From NCBI RefSeq assembly GCF_964031045.1, contig NZ_OZ034994.1:62001-126000 (forward strand): a stretch of DNA of 64,000 bases, given 5' to 3'. How positions within the stretch are numbered: position 1 is the first letter of the stretch; each line of letters begins with the position of its first letter. Below the pieces are notes generated by a model, which saw nothing but the letters and a program-made list of their open reading frames with translations, was not told the origin of the DNA and made no database searches. This DNA comes from Spiroplasma endosymbiont of Aspidapion aeneum (GTDB taxonomy: Bacteria > Bacillota_I > Bacilli_A > Mycoplasmatales > Mycoplasmataceae). Positions 52,463-64,000 of this stretch are shown piece by piece. The translations under genes were made by a program, and so were the position numbers.

Positions 52463-54172
52463 ATGGGAATTTTAAAGATAGTTGAGATATTTATATTATT
52501 GTTTATAGCAACTTTTGCATTTTTTATTGCCGTTTGATTTATGAACAAACAAAACAACTATAGATTAATAATTAGAAATATTGCATTATCATTTGATTTA
52601 ATTGAAAACATACAAAAATTACCAATTAAGACAAAAATTATTCGTTTAAAGAATTTATTAATAACTTCTGAAGGAGAATTCGATGCACAAAATGAGTACT
52701 GAGCGTGACGATTTAAATATGAATTAATTCATAATAATGAAAAATTTCTTATCGGAATTATTCTTCAAATAAACAAGTTGTTATCAAGCAAGGAGACTTT
52801 AAATTCTAATAAAATAGCAGTTAGAAAGTCTGAAATAATTTACAAAAAGGTTGTCGAAATCATGGATGATTGTAAAAAAATAGACAATGAAATCAGAGAT
52901 ATTTTTCTAACTGAGACTATTCAAAAAAATGAAATAATATCTTTGAAAGATCTATATAGTATTGTTAAACATCATTTTGGACTCTTAAGACTAGATAAAA
53001 TATATAATCACGAAAATATATTACGCCTTGAGGGAGGGATATCATCTCTTTTTAAGGAGTTTAATATTTTAATAAATGAAGGAAAATATATTAGTTCTTG
53101 TGATATTTTATCTAAAATAGAGGTATCTTTAAGTTTCTTTTTTAAGAAATTAGATACTGCCCCAGCAGCAGCAACTAAATTGCTAATTGAGTATCCAAGA
53201 AGATTAAAGGAATTAAATGAAAAAATGTTTGACCAACCATCTCAGGATTTTGTCGATGGTATTTCAGAAATAAAAGAATTAATATCTAGAGCAGTAAATG
53301 CGTTATCTACTCTAAAAAATAGCGTGATATTTAAATGTATTAATAAAATAGAAAAAAAATTAAGAGCATTAAGCATTTATGCTCGCATTGAAGAGAATCT
53401 AAAAGAAAATCTTGAACGTGAACTTCCAGAGATTGAATATGTAATTATGAATATAATGCAAATTGCTGCTGAATTGAATAAAATTATATTATCATTGAAG
53501 GATGTTAAGTTAAAAACTCCGATTGAAATAACTATCTTTGAAAAAACTTACAGCGACCTTGAGAAACTAAAGAGAAAATTTCAGTCAATAAAACCTTCTT
53601 ATTCATCAATAAATGAGGAGATTTCGGATTATCAAACAAAAAATAGCAAAGCGATAGAGGTTATAGAAGAATTGCTAAAAATATTTTACTCATTGAAAGA
53701 CACCTCACGATTCATATCAACAAAAATAATAAACATAGGTCAGTTAGAAGAAAAAATAAGAAGTATAGATTCTTGAGCTACAAAATGTTCTGTTAAAATA
53801 AATCAAAACAAAAAAATTATAATACTTCATAATAAGTTAGAAAAAGTATTTGAAATTAAAAATCAAATAAAAATTTTTACGCGAGATTACTTTGATAAAT
53901 TATCTACAAATGAAGAACTAAATAAAATATCAAGGCAAATTTCTAATTTAGAACACGATGTTATGATTTGTGATCATGAAATCGACCATTTAATTTTTAT
54001 GAGTAAATTGTCTCAAAAATTACTTGGGTATTGCACAAGATATGCGGGAATAATTGGTCAAAAAGAACTATTAGAAATACAAAGCAGTATTGAAGGTGGG
54101 GATATATTTAAGGCTGTTAATAATGCTATTAGTATATTAATAAGCATAAAAAATAGTAGAAAGGTTATGTAA
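52463..54172 (+). CDS. ezrA: Septation ring formation regulator EzrA-like protein
   Basis: A 569-residue protein with one N-terminal membrane helix (about residues 5-27), then a continuous run of helical, spectrin-like repeats to the C terminus. This is the layout and length of EzrA, which binds FtsZ at the division site. The next gene is thiI, also close to ezrA in Bacillus. Sequence identity to EzrA cannot be judged by eye, so the call rests on architecture and order. TATAAT at 52451-52456 lies 6 bases before the ATG and no ribosome binding site exists, suggesting a leaderless mRNA. Confidence 0.75.
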
Positions 54173-54175
54173 TAT

Positions 54176-55372
54176 ATGAGAACTATCCTTGTCAGATATG
54201 GTGAACTAACATTAAAAGGAAGAAATAAACGAGAGTTTATTTCCTGTTTAATTTCAAATATCAAGGTTAAACTTAAGGAATATAAAAGTGATTTGATTTA
54301 TAAAAAAGATTTCAATAGTTTAAACATTTATGTAATTAATGATATTATTATGCAAAATGTGTTAGAAATATTGCAAAAAATTTTTGGGATATATTCATTG
54401 TCTATAGTAGATATTGTACCCAAGGATATTAACAAGATAAATGATAAAGTTCTATCAATATTTTCTGAGGAACATAAATTATCTTTTAAAGTTGAATCTG
54501 AAAGAAAAGACAAGTCATTTCCAATTCAATCTCCAGATTTAAAAAAAATTGTAGCAAGTCATATTTTAAGAAACATTAAGGGTCTAACGGTTGACCTTCA
54601 TAATCCAGACATTCTTCTGACTATAGTGATTAAGAACGATGGTGCATATATATTTACAAATAGAGTAAAATGCTTGGGGGGGTTACCTGTTGGAATTACT
54701 GGAACAGGGTTAAGCTTATTAAGTGGAGGCATTGATTCCCCAGTAGCAAGTTATCTATCACTTAAACGAGGGTTAAAAATTGATTTTCTGCATTTTATAA
54801 CTCCACCATTTACAAAAAATGAAAGTTTAGAAAAAGTAAAAGATTTAACAATGATATTAAGAAAATATAATTATTATAGTTTTTCTCTCTATGTTTGTGA
54901 TTTCTCAGATTTTTTAAATGAATTATCACATATTAGTGATGATAGCTACCGCATAACATTAATGAGAAGGGCGTTTATAAAAATAGCAAATCTACTTTGT
55001 AAAAAAATAAATGCTCAAACAATTATTACAGGTGAATCACTTGGGCAAGTTGCCAGCCAAACAATTGAATCTATTAATACAATAAATAGTGTTAGTGACC
55101 TTCCAATCCTAAGACCATTAATTTGTTATGATAAATCAGAAATTATTGAGGTTTCTAAAAATATAAATACATACCAAACAAGCATCTTGCCGTTTAGTGA
55201 TGCTTGCTCTCTATTTGTTCCAAAAAATCCGACTACAAAACCTAAAATTGTTTATGCTGAAAAATTAGAATCTGAAATTATGTTTGATCATTTTATTGAC
55301 TACACATTTAAAAATAAAATAAAGAAAATGTATATAGACAGGGACGGAAATTGAAATGAAAAACAAGACTAA
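54176..55372 (+). CDS. thiI: tRNA 4-thiouridine synthase ThiI
   Basis: ThiI adenylates U8 of tRNA so that sulfur can be inserted. This 398-residue protein begins ILVRYGELTLKGRNKREF, has a THUMP domain (VDLHNPDILLTIVIKNDGAY), then the PP-loop LLSGGIDSPVASYLSLKRG. It lacks the C-terminal rhodanese domain, as in other Firmicutes-type ThiI. Code 4 extends it past TGA 55352 for six residues (WNEKQD), overlapping the next gene by 17 bases. Confidence 0.95.
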
Positions 55373-55691
55373 TAATACAATTGATATAATTGATGAAAGA
55401 ACTAATTCTACTAATAAAAAATCTAGGCTTAAAAAAAATATAGGCATAATAAATAATAAGGCTATTGAATCGAAAACAATAAATATTGATGACACAATAG
55501 GGATGGAAAACTATACAACAGACACTATTAAAATTGCAAAAAATAAAAAGAATGATGAAAGTGATATTATTAAAGAATTAAATTTGGTAAATAATCATAA
55601 AAGTAATAAGGAATTATCAACCATATTATTAATATGTGCATTTGTTATTGTTCTAATTGTGATCCTAGTATTATTTTTATTAATTAAGTAA
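55356..55691 (+). CDS. Hypothetical small tail-anchored membrane protein
   Basis: A 111-residue protein: about 85 polar residues rich in Asn, Lys, Ile and Thr, followed by one C-terminal helix (STILLICAFVIVLIVILVLF) ending in LIK. The topology suggests a tail-anchored protein with the polar part in the cytoplasm. The ATG lies inside the end of thiI and GGGACGG precedes it. No family recognised. Confidence 0.65.
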   Translation: MKNKTNNTIDIIDERTNSTNKKSRLKKNIGIINNKAIESKTINIDDTIGMENYTTDTIKIAKNKKNDESDIIKELNLVNNHKSNKELSTILLICAFVIVLIVILVLFLLIK

Positions 55692-55712
55692 TAACTTTTG
55701 AAAGGGATATTT

Positions 55713-58697
55713 ATGAATCTACCCAATGTTAAGACATCTTATAATTTTTTAAAATCACTTATTTCTATAAACGACTATATAGAATTTGCCAAACAAAATA
55801 ACTTCGAAGCAGTTTTTCTAACAGATGAATTATACATGTATGGTGTTTGTGAATTTGTAATAAAAGCAAAAGATAATAATATCAAATCAATAATAGGTTT
55901 TTCGTTATCCTTTTCTAATTGTGAAATACTGATATATGCAAAAAATAAAAATGGGTTTAAACAATGTTGCAGTTTATCTAATTATTTTCAATCTCTGCAA
56001 AATTATAGGTATGATAAAGTTGAAAATCATATTATTAAAATTCTCACTGATACAAATGAATGCTATATTATCTTTACACCCTATAATATCAGTTCTTTTA
56101 ATTGCTTCAATAAGATAATACATGAATTTGACTGCTCATATATTTATGGTTTATGTAAAAAAAATATAAACCTTATTAAGCAATTTGAAACTAATTATAT
56201 TTGGTCAAATAGAATAAATTATCTAAGTCCTAATGATGGTGATTGTTATAAAGCAATTAGAGCCATTGATAAGAACGTTTTATATGATGATATTTCAATT
56301 AAAGAGGAATCACATTTTTTAAATAGAGAAGAATTATCACCATTTATTAATCATAAAATTCACGAGCAAAATATGAAGAGAATTATTAGTATAGTTGATT
56401 TTGATATATTTAATGAAAAAGAAAATAATTTTGTTAAATTTAATGATCTAAATATTGAGAATTTTTTTAGACAAAAATCACAGGAAAAAATTGACTTAAT
56501 GATAAAAGAGGGTACTATTGATAAAAATATTAGAGAAAAATACATCAGTAGAATTGATTATGAGTTGAGGATAATATCAGATTTAAAATTTTTGGAATAT
56601 TTTTATGTCGTTTATGACTTTATAGAATTTTCAAATAAAAATAATATTTTAATTGGCCCTGGTAGAGGTAGCGCTGCTGGAAGTCTATTATCTTTTTGTT
56701 TAGATATTACAATAGTTGACCCAATTAAATATGACTTACTATTTGAAAGATTTTTAAATAAAGATAGAGCAACAAAACCTGATATAGATGTAGATATTCA
56801 AGATGATAGAAGAGAAGAAGTTATTAATTACTTATATAAAAAATATGGTAAGGAACATTTTGCTAACATTGTTACATTTCAGAATATAGGCATTAGACAA
56901 GCTTTAAGGGATTGTTCAAGAATTTTTCCAAACGAAAAGAATATCATTGAATTTATAGTCAAAAAATCAAAGTCAACTGATTATAAACAATTTGACAATG
57001 ATTTAAAAAATGTTAAAGAATGAGAACTATTTAAGAAAGAAAACAAACTTATTATATCTATTATTGAAAAAATAGTTGGTTTGCCCAGACAAACAAGTAC
57101 GCACGCTTCCGGGGTTGTATTTTCATATAAAAAATTAATTGACATCATTCCAGTTAAAACAACATTTGATAGTATAATGCAAACGCAAGTTCCAATGGAT
57201 TATATTGAAAAATTTGGTCTTATTAAAATGGATATTTTAGGTTTAAAAAATTTAACAATTTTAAATGAAATTCTTAAAACAGAAAATATAGGAAGACACG
57301 ATCTTTTAAAAATACCATTAGACAATAAAGAGGCATATACTATATTTCAGAAAAGTGACACAGAGGGGATTTTTCAATTTGAATCATCAGGAATTAAAAA
57401 TGTTTTAAGTCAAATTAACCCGATTAATATACAAGAAATATCAGATGCAAGTGCACTATTCAGACCGGGGCCACAAAAGTATATCGAAATATATGTTAGA
57501 AATAAAGCAAATAAAGATACAATTAAGTTTTTAAACGATGAATTGAGGAATATTTTATTTCCAACATATAATGTTATTGTATATCAAGAACAATTAATGA
57601 AATTACTTCAAGTAGTTGCTAATTTTACACTTAATGATGCTGATATAATAAGAAGGAGTATATCCAAAAAAAATATCGAATTAATGAACAAATACAAAGA
57701 TAAGTTCATACGCGGAGGACAGTATAATAATTACTCAAGTGATGATATTGAATCTATATGGCAAATGATATTAGAGTTTGCAGACTATGGTTTTAATAAA
57801 TCACACGCTATATGTTATGCACTAGTTAGTTATTGATTGGCATATTATAAAGCAAACAAACCAGAATTATTTTATATTGTGCAATTAAATCACTTGTCTC
57901 CTGGGGATGAAAAATATAAGAAATATATATATGAAATAAAAAATAAAAAAATTGATTTTGAGAAACCAAATATTAATAAATTGTCTCCTATATTTGCATT
58001 AAATCAAAAAAACATTGTGATACCCATTTCCGCTATTAAAAATATATCAAGGTCCTTCACTGATAAAATATGTAGTATTAAAATTGAAAAAACCTCAATA
58101 TTAAATACAATTAAAAAAATGCAAGAATTTTATATTGATATAAATATTCTAAGGTCACTATTTGCTGTCGGATATTTTGATTCATATGGATATCCAAGAA
58201 AGCAACTTATTCATATGGTGGAAAAATTTTTTATTTTATCAAAAATTACTAGAGAATTTGAAATAGAAGTTATTAACGATTTTGTTGATAGTTCAAGTTA
58301 TATTTCTATGTTGGAAGAAGAATACTTGGGTTTTACAATTACGGGTGATTTATTTTTAGAATTTCGGGAACAAAATAAAAATATAGATACTATATCTTTT
58401 TTAGAAGGCAAAAATGCAAGTTCAGCACAAATTTTTGGAGTAGTAAAATATGTTAGAGAAATAAAGACAAAACACGGTGACCTTATGGCATTTGTAAATT
58501 TGTTTGATGGTACAGGATCGATTGATTTTACAATTTTTCCAGAGGATTATAAATTATGCAAGTCAAAAATAATTGAAAAAAAATTAGTTATTCTTAATAT
58601 TAAAAGAAATATATATAAAGACCAAGAAAAATTTATTTTAGCTAATAAAGATGTTAAAAATGTTATCATAGAAAAAAAGGATAAAATATGATTTTAA
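55713..58697 (+). CDS. dnaE: DNA polymerase III alpha subunit, DnaE type
   Basis: A 994-residue replicative polymerase of the C family. The N-terminal PHP domain is degenerate: the usual metal-binding HxHxxYS start reads VKTSYNFL, so a proofreading-type metal site is unlikely. The polymerase core shows LIGPGRGSAAGSLLSF, the catalytic acids in PDIDVDIQDDRREEV (near residue 356), THASGVVFS and ADYGFNKSHAICYALVSY. A C-terminal OB-fold follows. ATG 55713 is preceded by AAAGGGA. With code 4 it ends in IWF at 58697, overlapping polA. Confidence 0.95.
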
Positions 58698-61384
58698 ATA
58701 AAGAAGTCTTATTAGTTGATGGAAATTCTATTCTTTATAGGAGTTTTTTTAGTACAAAGGACTTTAACGGAAACACTATGTGTACAAAGAGCGGAGTTTA
58801 TACTAATGCTGTGCACGGATTTTTAAATTCTTTTTTTAACCTATTGACAAAACATAAATTTACACATATATATTTTGCGTTTGATAAGGGTAAGAAAACA
58901 TTTAGACATAAAATGTATAATTCTTATAAGGCAAATAGACAAGAAACACCATTTGAACTAATAAATCAATTTGCATTAATTAGAGATTTTCTTAAAAAAG
59001 CGAATTTGCAATATTTTGAACTTGATAACTATGAAGCTGATGATATTTTAGGAAATTTATCTATGATATTTTCAAAAGATAAAGAAAATAAAGTCTACAT
59101 CTATTCAAATGATAAGGATTTATACCAGCTTTTAGATGATAATGTTTTTATCATCAATCCTTCGATTAAATCAAAAAAATTAGAATTATTTACAAAGGAA
59201 GATTTGTATAATAAATGATCAATTATTCCAAAACAAATTCCCGATTTTAAAGGTTTGCTTGGAGATGCTTCAGACAATATAAAAGGAGTTAAGGGGATTG
59301 GTGAAAAAACCGCTGAAAAATTATTAACTAAATATAAATCCTTAGAAGAACTTTATGAAAAAATTGACACGGTTGATAATGATTCAATTAAGAAGAAATT
59401 GTTAAATGATAAAGACAGCGCATTTTTTTCAAAAGAGTTAGCAACCATAATTATTGATCTAAGCCTAACAAATTTTAAAGATGAACCATTTGAAATAAAC
59501 GTTGATAAGGCGGTGGAGTTTTTAAAAAATTATGAACTTATAACAGTTGCTAGAACTTTAGAATTTAATTTTGGAAAAACTAAAAAGGAAGAAGTAGTTA
59601 AGTACCAAATTTTAAAAACATGAGATGATAATTTAATTGCTAATGAAATATACTTGTATTTTGAAACTGAGCAGGAAAATTACCATTTTTCTAATCCTGT
59701 TGGTTTTGGAATAGTGTTAAATAATGAAAATTATTATTATGAGCCTATTTTTGATAATGAAAACGAAATAATATCAAGCGATAACAACACCAAAGGTTTT
59801 ATTGATTTTCTTTTAAAAACAAATATAAATACATATGATTCTAAAAGACTTTTATACTTTCTTTTAAAGCATAAAATAAATATTGATGAAATATCAATAA
59901 AAAATGATATGAAATTAGCATGCTACCTAATAAATTCAAATGTTAAATCATCTTTTAAGAGCAATTTTGATGATTTAAATATTGATCATCAACTTCCTGA
60001 TAGCGATGTTGTGTTTAATAAAGGGAATAAAAAATCATATGATATAGATATTAATTTAAAAGCAAATTACTTTGTATCAAATGCAAATGGCTTGAAAAAA
60101 TCACAACTTTTATTTAGTCGTAAATTAGAAGAATCAAATCAATTTGAACTTTATAAAAATATTGAAATACCGTTTTCAAAAATTTTAGCAAAAGTAGAAT
60201 TCAATGGTGTTATGGTTGATCTTAATATCCTAAAAATTCTTAAAGATAACACTAAATTAGAAATAGATAATTTAGAAATTAAAATTAAAAAATTAATTTC
60301 TTTACATTCAAACGAAGATATTAATTTAGCAAGCCCAAAGCAATTACAAAAATTTTTATTTAACACCCTACAGCTTTCAAACAATTTAAGACAAAGTACA
60401 GATAAAGAAAGTTTAGAATCTATTATTGATAAACACCCAATAGTTCCATTATTAATTGAGTATAGAAAAATTTCCAAAACATATAACACTTACTTAGTGG
60501 GTTTAGAGAAATATATAGAAAAAGATAACAAAATAAGAACTATTTATAACCAAACATTAACATCAACTGGGAGATTATCATCATCTGAACCAAATATGCA
60601 AAATTTAAGCGTTAAAGACGAAAAACAAAAAGAAATTAGAAAAATATTTATTTGTAATTCAGATGAAAAAATAATAAGCCTCGACTACTCACAAATTGAG
60701 TTAAGAATTGTTGCAGATATTGCCGAAGAAGATGATCTAATAAATGCTTTCAATCTTAAAAAAGATATTCATAAAGAAACAGCGTTTAAAATATTTAATA
60801 TTATTGATGACGACATCACACCAATTCAACGCCAAGTAGCAAAGACTGTAAATTTTGGTATCCTATATGGTCAATCAGAATCAAGTCTTGCTAAAGAATT
60901 GGGAATTGATAAAAAGGGAGCGATGAAAATAATTGAAAATTATTATAGTACATATAGTAAGTTAGATTCCTTACAAAAAAAATTTTACTATGAGGCAAAG
61001 AAAAATGGATATGTTACAACAATTGGAAATAGAAGAAGATACATCCCAGAATTAAAATCACCTAATTTTCAAATAAAGGAATTTGGTAGGAGAGTTTCCT
61101 TTAATTCACCTATTCAAGGAACTGCCGCAGACATTATAAAGGTTGCAATGATTGAAATAGATAAAAGTGACATAAGTGGTGATGTACAAATAATAGCACA
61201 AATACATGATGAAATAATTATAATTGCAAAGAAAAAAGAAATTAAAATAATAGAGGAAAAAGTAAAGACAATTATGAGTGACGCTTATAATAAGATGAAT
61301 AAATATGTAAAAAATAATCATATTTCAAAAGTTAGATTGGAGGTAAATAGTTCAATTGCAGATAGTTGATACTATTTAAAATAA
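58688..61384 (+). CDS. polA: DNA polymerase I
   Basis: An 898-residue three-domain enzyme. The N-terminal 5'-3' exonuclease (about residues 1-300) shows LLVDGNSILYRSFF and LGDASDNIKGVKGIGEKTA. The middle 3'-5' exonuclease-like domain seems to lack the acidic residues, as in many Gram-positive PolA. The polymerase has motif A SLDYSQIELRIVAD, motif B RQVAKTVNFGILYGQS and motif C QIHDEIII. AAAAGG precedes the ATG. Code 4 extends it past TGA 61367 to end WYYLK. Confidence 0.96.
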
Positions 61385-61385
61385 T

Positions 61386-62213
61386 ATGCCAGAATTGCCG
61401 GAAGTTGAAAATGTTGTAAAGTCAATACTAAAAAATATTAAAGGTTCTAAAATTATCAAAATGTATATTTTATGAAGTAAATTAATTAGAAATATAGATA
61501 AAGAAGAATTTATAAAAATAGTTACAAATAAAAATATAAATAATGTGTGGAGAAAAGGAAAATATATAATTTTCGATATCGAAACACATCGATTAGTTTG
61601 TCATTTAAGAATGGAAGGTAAATGATTTTTTCTTAAAAATGGTAAGATAGATGAATATAAACATTCTACTGCAGTATTTATTTTTGATAATGGTTGTACA
61701 GGATATTTTGTTGACACTAGAAAGTTTGGTACATTTGATCTTGTTAAAAAAGATGACCTCAAACTTATAGCTGGAATCGCAAAATTAGGAACAGATGCTA
61801 ATGACATTAATATCAATGAAAAGGAAGTGTTTGTAAAAATATCAAAAACAAGCAGGCCAATAAAAACGGTACTATTAGACCAAACTGTAATAGCTGGAAT
61901 TGGTAATATATATGCCGATGAAATATTATTTAAATCAAATATTCACCCGCTAAAAAAAGGAAAGTCATTTTCTCAGGAGTTAGTTACAAGAATTATAAAA
62001 AATTCTAAAGTTATTTTAGACTTAGCTATTTCTTATGGAGGTTCCACGGTTAAAACATTTGAAATTTCGCATGGAAACAGTGGTAATTTTGCCCAGTTTC
62101 TTAATGTTTATCAAAGACAAAACAAACCTTGTACGGTTTGTGAGGGTGTAATCAAACGTATTGTTATATCAGGCCGAGGAACGCATTTTTGTGAAAGTTG
62201 TCAACACTATTAA
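61386..62213 (+). CDS. fpg: Formamidopyrimidine-DNA glycosylase
   Basis: This 275-residue repair enzyme removes 8-oxoguanine. MPELPEVENV supplies the catalytic Pro2 and Glu3, RKGKYIIFDI the conserved Lys, and DQTVIAGIGNIYADEILF the helix-two-turn-helix. The C-terminal zinc finger has two Cys pairs (CTVC ... CESC). It starts one base after the polA stop, the same pair order (polA-mutM) as in Bacillus. Confidence 0.96.
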
Positions 62214-62263
62214 ATGTGGATAACTTTAAAAAACATAATAAACAATGAGTTTTACACCTATAG

Positions 62264-62298
62264 TTATTAGTAATTACAAACTAATAATTATTTTTTAT
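62264..62298 (+). terminator. Possible terminator after fpg
   Basis: Stem TTATTAGT/ACTAATAA with an 8-base loop, followed by TTATTTTTTATT. It is AT-only apart from two G/C pairs, so moderate strength. Confidence 0.5.
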
Positions 62299-62343
62299 TC
62301 CAAATTCAAAATTTAGTTGTAAAATATAGTATAGAGGTAATTT

Positions 62344-63456
62344 ATGGAAGAATATAAATATAAGGTTTTAATGAAGAATGACTTTGAGGCTATAGATGAA
62401 AAAGCCTTAATTTATCTCTATCAACCAATTATTGGCCTAAAATCCTTAAGTGTTTATAAATTTATGATCCAAGAGTCATTTATAATGAAGCAATACAAAA
62501 ATATAAACTTTGACTTTTCAAGAATCTTAAAAATTTTGTCAATAAAATATGAAGCGTTGGAAAAATGTCTTAAATTTTTAGAGGCAATGGGGTTGGTTCA
62601 ACGGTTATCTAACAAAATTAAAAAAAATGTTATTGTTTTTAATATATTCAGGCCTTTAGACCCGATCGAATTTTTTGAAAACACAATTTTTAATTCTGCA
62701 TTAAGAAAAAAAATAGGTTTTGAAGACTATGAGATAGCTAGACTAATTTTTTCAGATGAAACAAACGCATTTTCAATTGATGAAGGTTTTACAGATAATA
62801 CCACTAGATTTTATGATGTGTTTTCATATTTACTTGATTCTAAACCCTCTCTAGATTCGTCTATAAATTTTTCAATAAAATTAAGAAAATCAAGTCCATT
62901 ACTAAATGGATTTGATGAGAATATTATTTTAAAAACCCTTAAAGAAAAAAATATAGATATCGATGTAAAAAACCATGAGCAAATAAATATTTTAAAAAAT
63001 GTTTATTCATATATTCAAATTGATAATGTTGAATTAGCCAATTTGCTTGTTGATGCATATGATAATAAAAACAAATGTTTTGATAAAGAAAAAATTCAAA
63101 TTTTAACATCAAAATTTATAGTTAAGACTTCTAATAAACCTTCAAACTTTGTTAATAACACTTCACCGATAGATATTAAACTTAATCAGATGAATTCTTT
63201 AACGCCAGAATTATATATTTCGTGTTTAATGAAAAAAGAGTTTGATGATAATCAATATAATGAGTTAATTGGAAAACTAAGAAATAATTATGTTCTACCC
63301 GACCCAGTTATAAATTGCATTTTAGATTTTTCATATATACGAGACAATAAAAATATTATTATTGGTAATGTCTTAGTAATTGCAGAAAAAATAACGAGAA
63401 AAAATATATTAACGTCTTTTGATACTATGAAATTTCTCAAGGAAGGAAAGTTTTAA
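62344..63456 (+). CDS. dnaB: Replication initiation/membrane attachment protein DnaB-like (Bacillus type)
   Basis: A 370-residue protein preceded by AGAGGTAA. The N-terminal winged-helix region (ALIYLYQPIIGLKSLSVYKF) matches the DnaB/DnaD family start, and a C-terminal DDBH2-like part (LTPELYISCLMKKEFDDNQY) is present. This is the Gram-positive helicase-loading protein, not the replicative helicase. The fpg-dnaB-dnaI order is as in Bacillus. No TGA Trp codon occurs. Confidence 0.82.
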   Translation: MEEYKYKVLMKNDFEAIDEKALIYLYQPIIGLKSLSVYKFMIQESFIMKQYKNINFDFSRILKILSIKYEALEKCLKFLEAMGLVQRLSNKIKKNVIVFNIFRPLDPIEFFENTIFNSALRKKIGFEDYEIARLIFSDETNAFSIDEGFTDNTTRFYDVFSYLLDSKPSLDSSINFSIKLRKSSPLLNGFDENIILKTLKEKNIDIDVKNHEQINILKNVYSYIQIDNVELANLLVDAYDNKNKCFDKEKIQILTSKFIVKTSNKPSNFVNNTSPIDIKLNQMNSLTPELYISCLMKKEFDDNQYNELIGKLRNNYVLPDPVINCILDFSYIRDNKNIIIGNVLVIAEKITRKNILTSFDTMKFLKEGKF

Positions 63457-63461
63457 CATTT

Positions 63462-64000
63462 ATGCATATTGAAGATATAAATTTAAATGAATTATTTAAT
63501 ATTTCAATGAAAAATCCTGTCCTGCAAAAAATATTCAAAGAAAATAAATTAAGTAAGAATATATTAAATAATTACCAAAATTATTCAAATGTAGAGAATT
63601 ATTTAAAATACGTAGATATTGTTTGTAATTCAAATGAAGAATTGGACAAATGCCTACAAGAAACTAAAGGAAAAAAAATAATTATTAGTTTTTCACTAGG
63701 ATACTTTTATAACTCACTTGTTGATTGTGAGCATTATTTAGGACTTTATAAACATTTTTCGTGAAAAAGAAATTTTATTCATAAGAACTTTTCTCCAACA
63801 AAGTTTGAACAAGATAATAGAAAAAGTTTTTTACCAGAATATCAAGATGTATTAAAGGCAACTGCGAAAATTCTGAAAGGCGGCTCTAAAAAAGGATTGA
63901 TGATTGAAATATCTCCAGAAGTTAAGAAAGATAATTATTTTAAATTTTTATCATTTAGAATAGCAAATTCAGGTCCTAATGAACCACTTTTTCAAAAAAA
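63462..64000 (+). CDS. dnaI: Primosomal protein DnaI-like helicase loader (3' truncated)
   Basis: The N-terminal 179 residues are in the window. The zinc-domain-like N-terminal part of DnaI (PVLQKIFKENKLSKNILNNY) is followed by the lead-in to the AAA+ domain (KGGSKKGLMIEISPEVKKDN). The Walker A motif lies beyond the end. It begins 5 bases after dnaB. The position next to dnaB carries much of the call; a TGA Trp is at 63762. Confidence 0.78.

Noticed and set aside
62344-63456. Replicative DNA helicase (dnaC in Bacillus naming)
   Set aside because: No Walker A or RecA-like motifs; the winged-helix pattern and the following dnaI fit the helicase-loading DnaB of Gram-positives.

Overview
The window is a chromosomal segment of a Mollicutes bacterium that reads UGA as tryptophan. 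Nearly every conserved gene is interrupted by in-frame TGA codons at tryptophan positions, and two adjacent tRNA-Trp genes (CCA and UCA anticodons) sit at 50861-51051. The DNA is very AT-rich. The order of the Arg-Pro-Ala-Met-Ile2-Ser-fMet-Asp-Phe tRNA cluster, the PotC-PotD fusion, ligA-gatCAB and the UCA/CCA tRNA-Trp pair all point to the Spiroplasma/Mesoplasma/Mycoplasma mycoides group. I cannot name the species. All coordinates below use genetic code 4; with the standard code most of these genes would appear broken.

Layout. 1-1553: 3' part of a UvrD/PcrA helicase. 1645-10419: a small membrane protein, ptsH and ptsI, rpiB, a CPBP protease, an RluA-family pseudouridine synthase and two large membrane proteins. 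10429-15592: ligA and gatC-gatA-gatB. 15710-16241: six tRNAs. 16324-19713: two HAD phosphatases around a CPPC thioredoxin, a membrane protein and a coiled-coil protein. 19956-24958: potA-potB-potCD polyamine importer. 25104-26300: tRNA-Cys and a ten-tRNA cluster containing a 41-nt tRNA-like relic. 26365-30695: leuS, coaD and a membrane protein. 30696-38413: an accessory, decaying island with a broken IS3-family element, several frameshifted remnants, long palindromes, a possible small RNA, and one intact gene, a PLD-nuclease/SF2-helicase fusion that resembles stand-alone defence enzymes. 38414-43136: a PTS permease plus GH38 alpha-mannosidase pair resembling mngAB. 43293-45962: a large protein ending in an E2-acyltransferase fold that lacks the catalytic DHxxxDG motif. 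46041-49770: rpsU and a convergent minus-strand group of coiled-coil and YtxG/YtxH-like proteins. 49937-52334: degV-like gene, tRNA-Trp pair, acpP, tRNA-His and rpsD. 52463-64000: ezrA, thiI, dnaE, polA, fpg, dnaB and the 5' part of dnaI, in an order reminiscent of Bacillus.

Physiology. Sugar uptake depends on PEP: EI and HPr are encoded here and would energise the mannoside-type PTS permease, whose cargo would be cleaved by the neighbouring GH38 enzyme. Gln-tRNA is made by the GatCAB transamidation route. Replication and repair genes (dnaE, polA, ligA, fpg, dnaB, dnaI, pcrA) are well represented, and division is represented by ezrA.

The most unusual items are the catalytically dead E2-like fusion with its coiled-coil neighbours, the lone PLD-helicase in decayed DNA, the tRNA minihelix relic, and the candidate small RNA near 36.5 kb.
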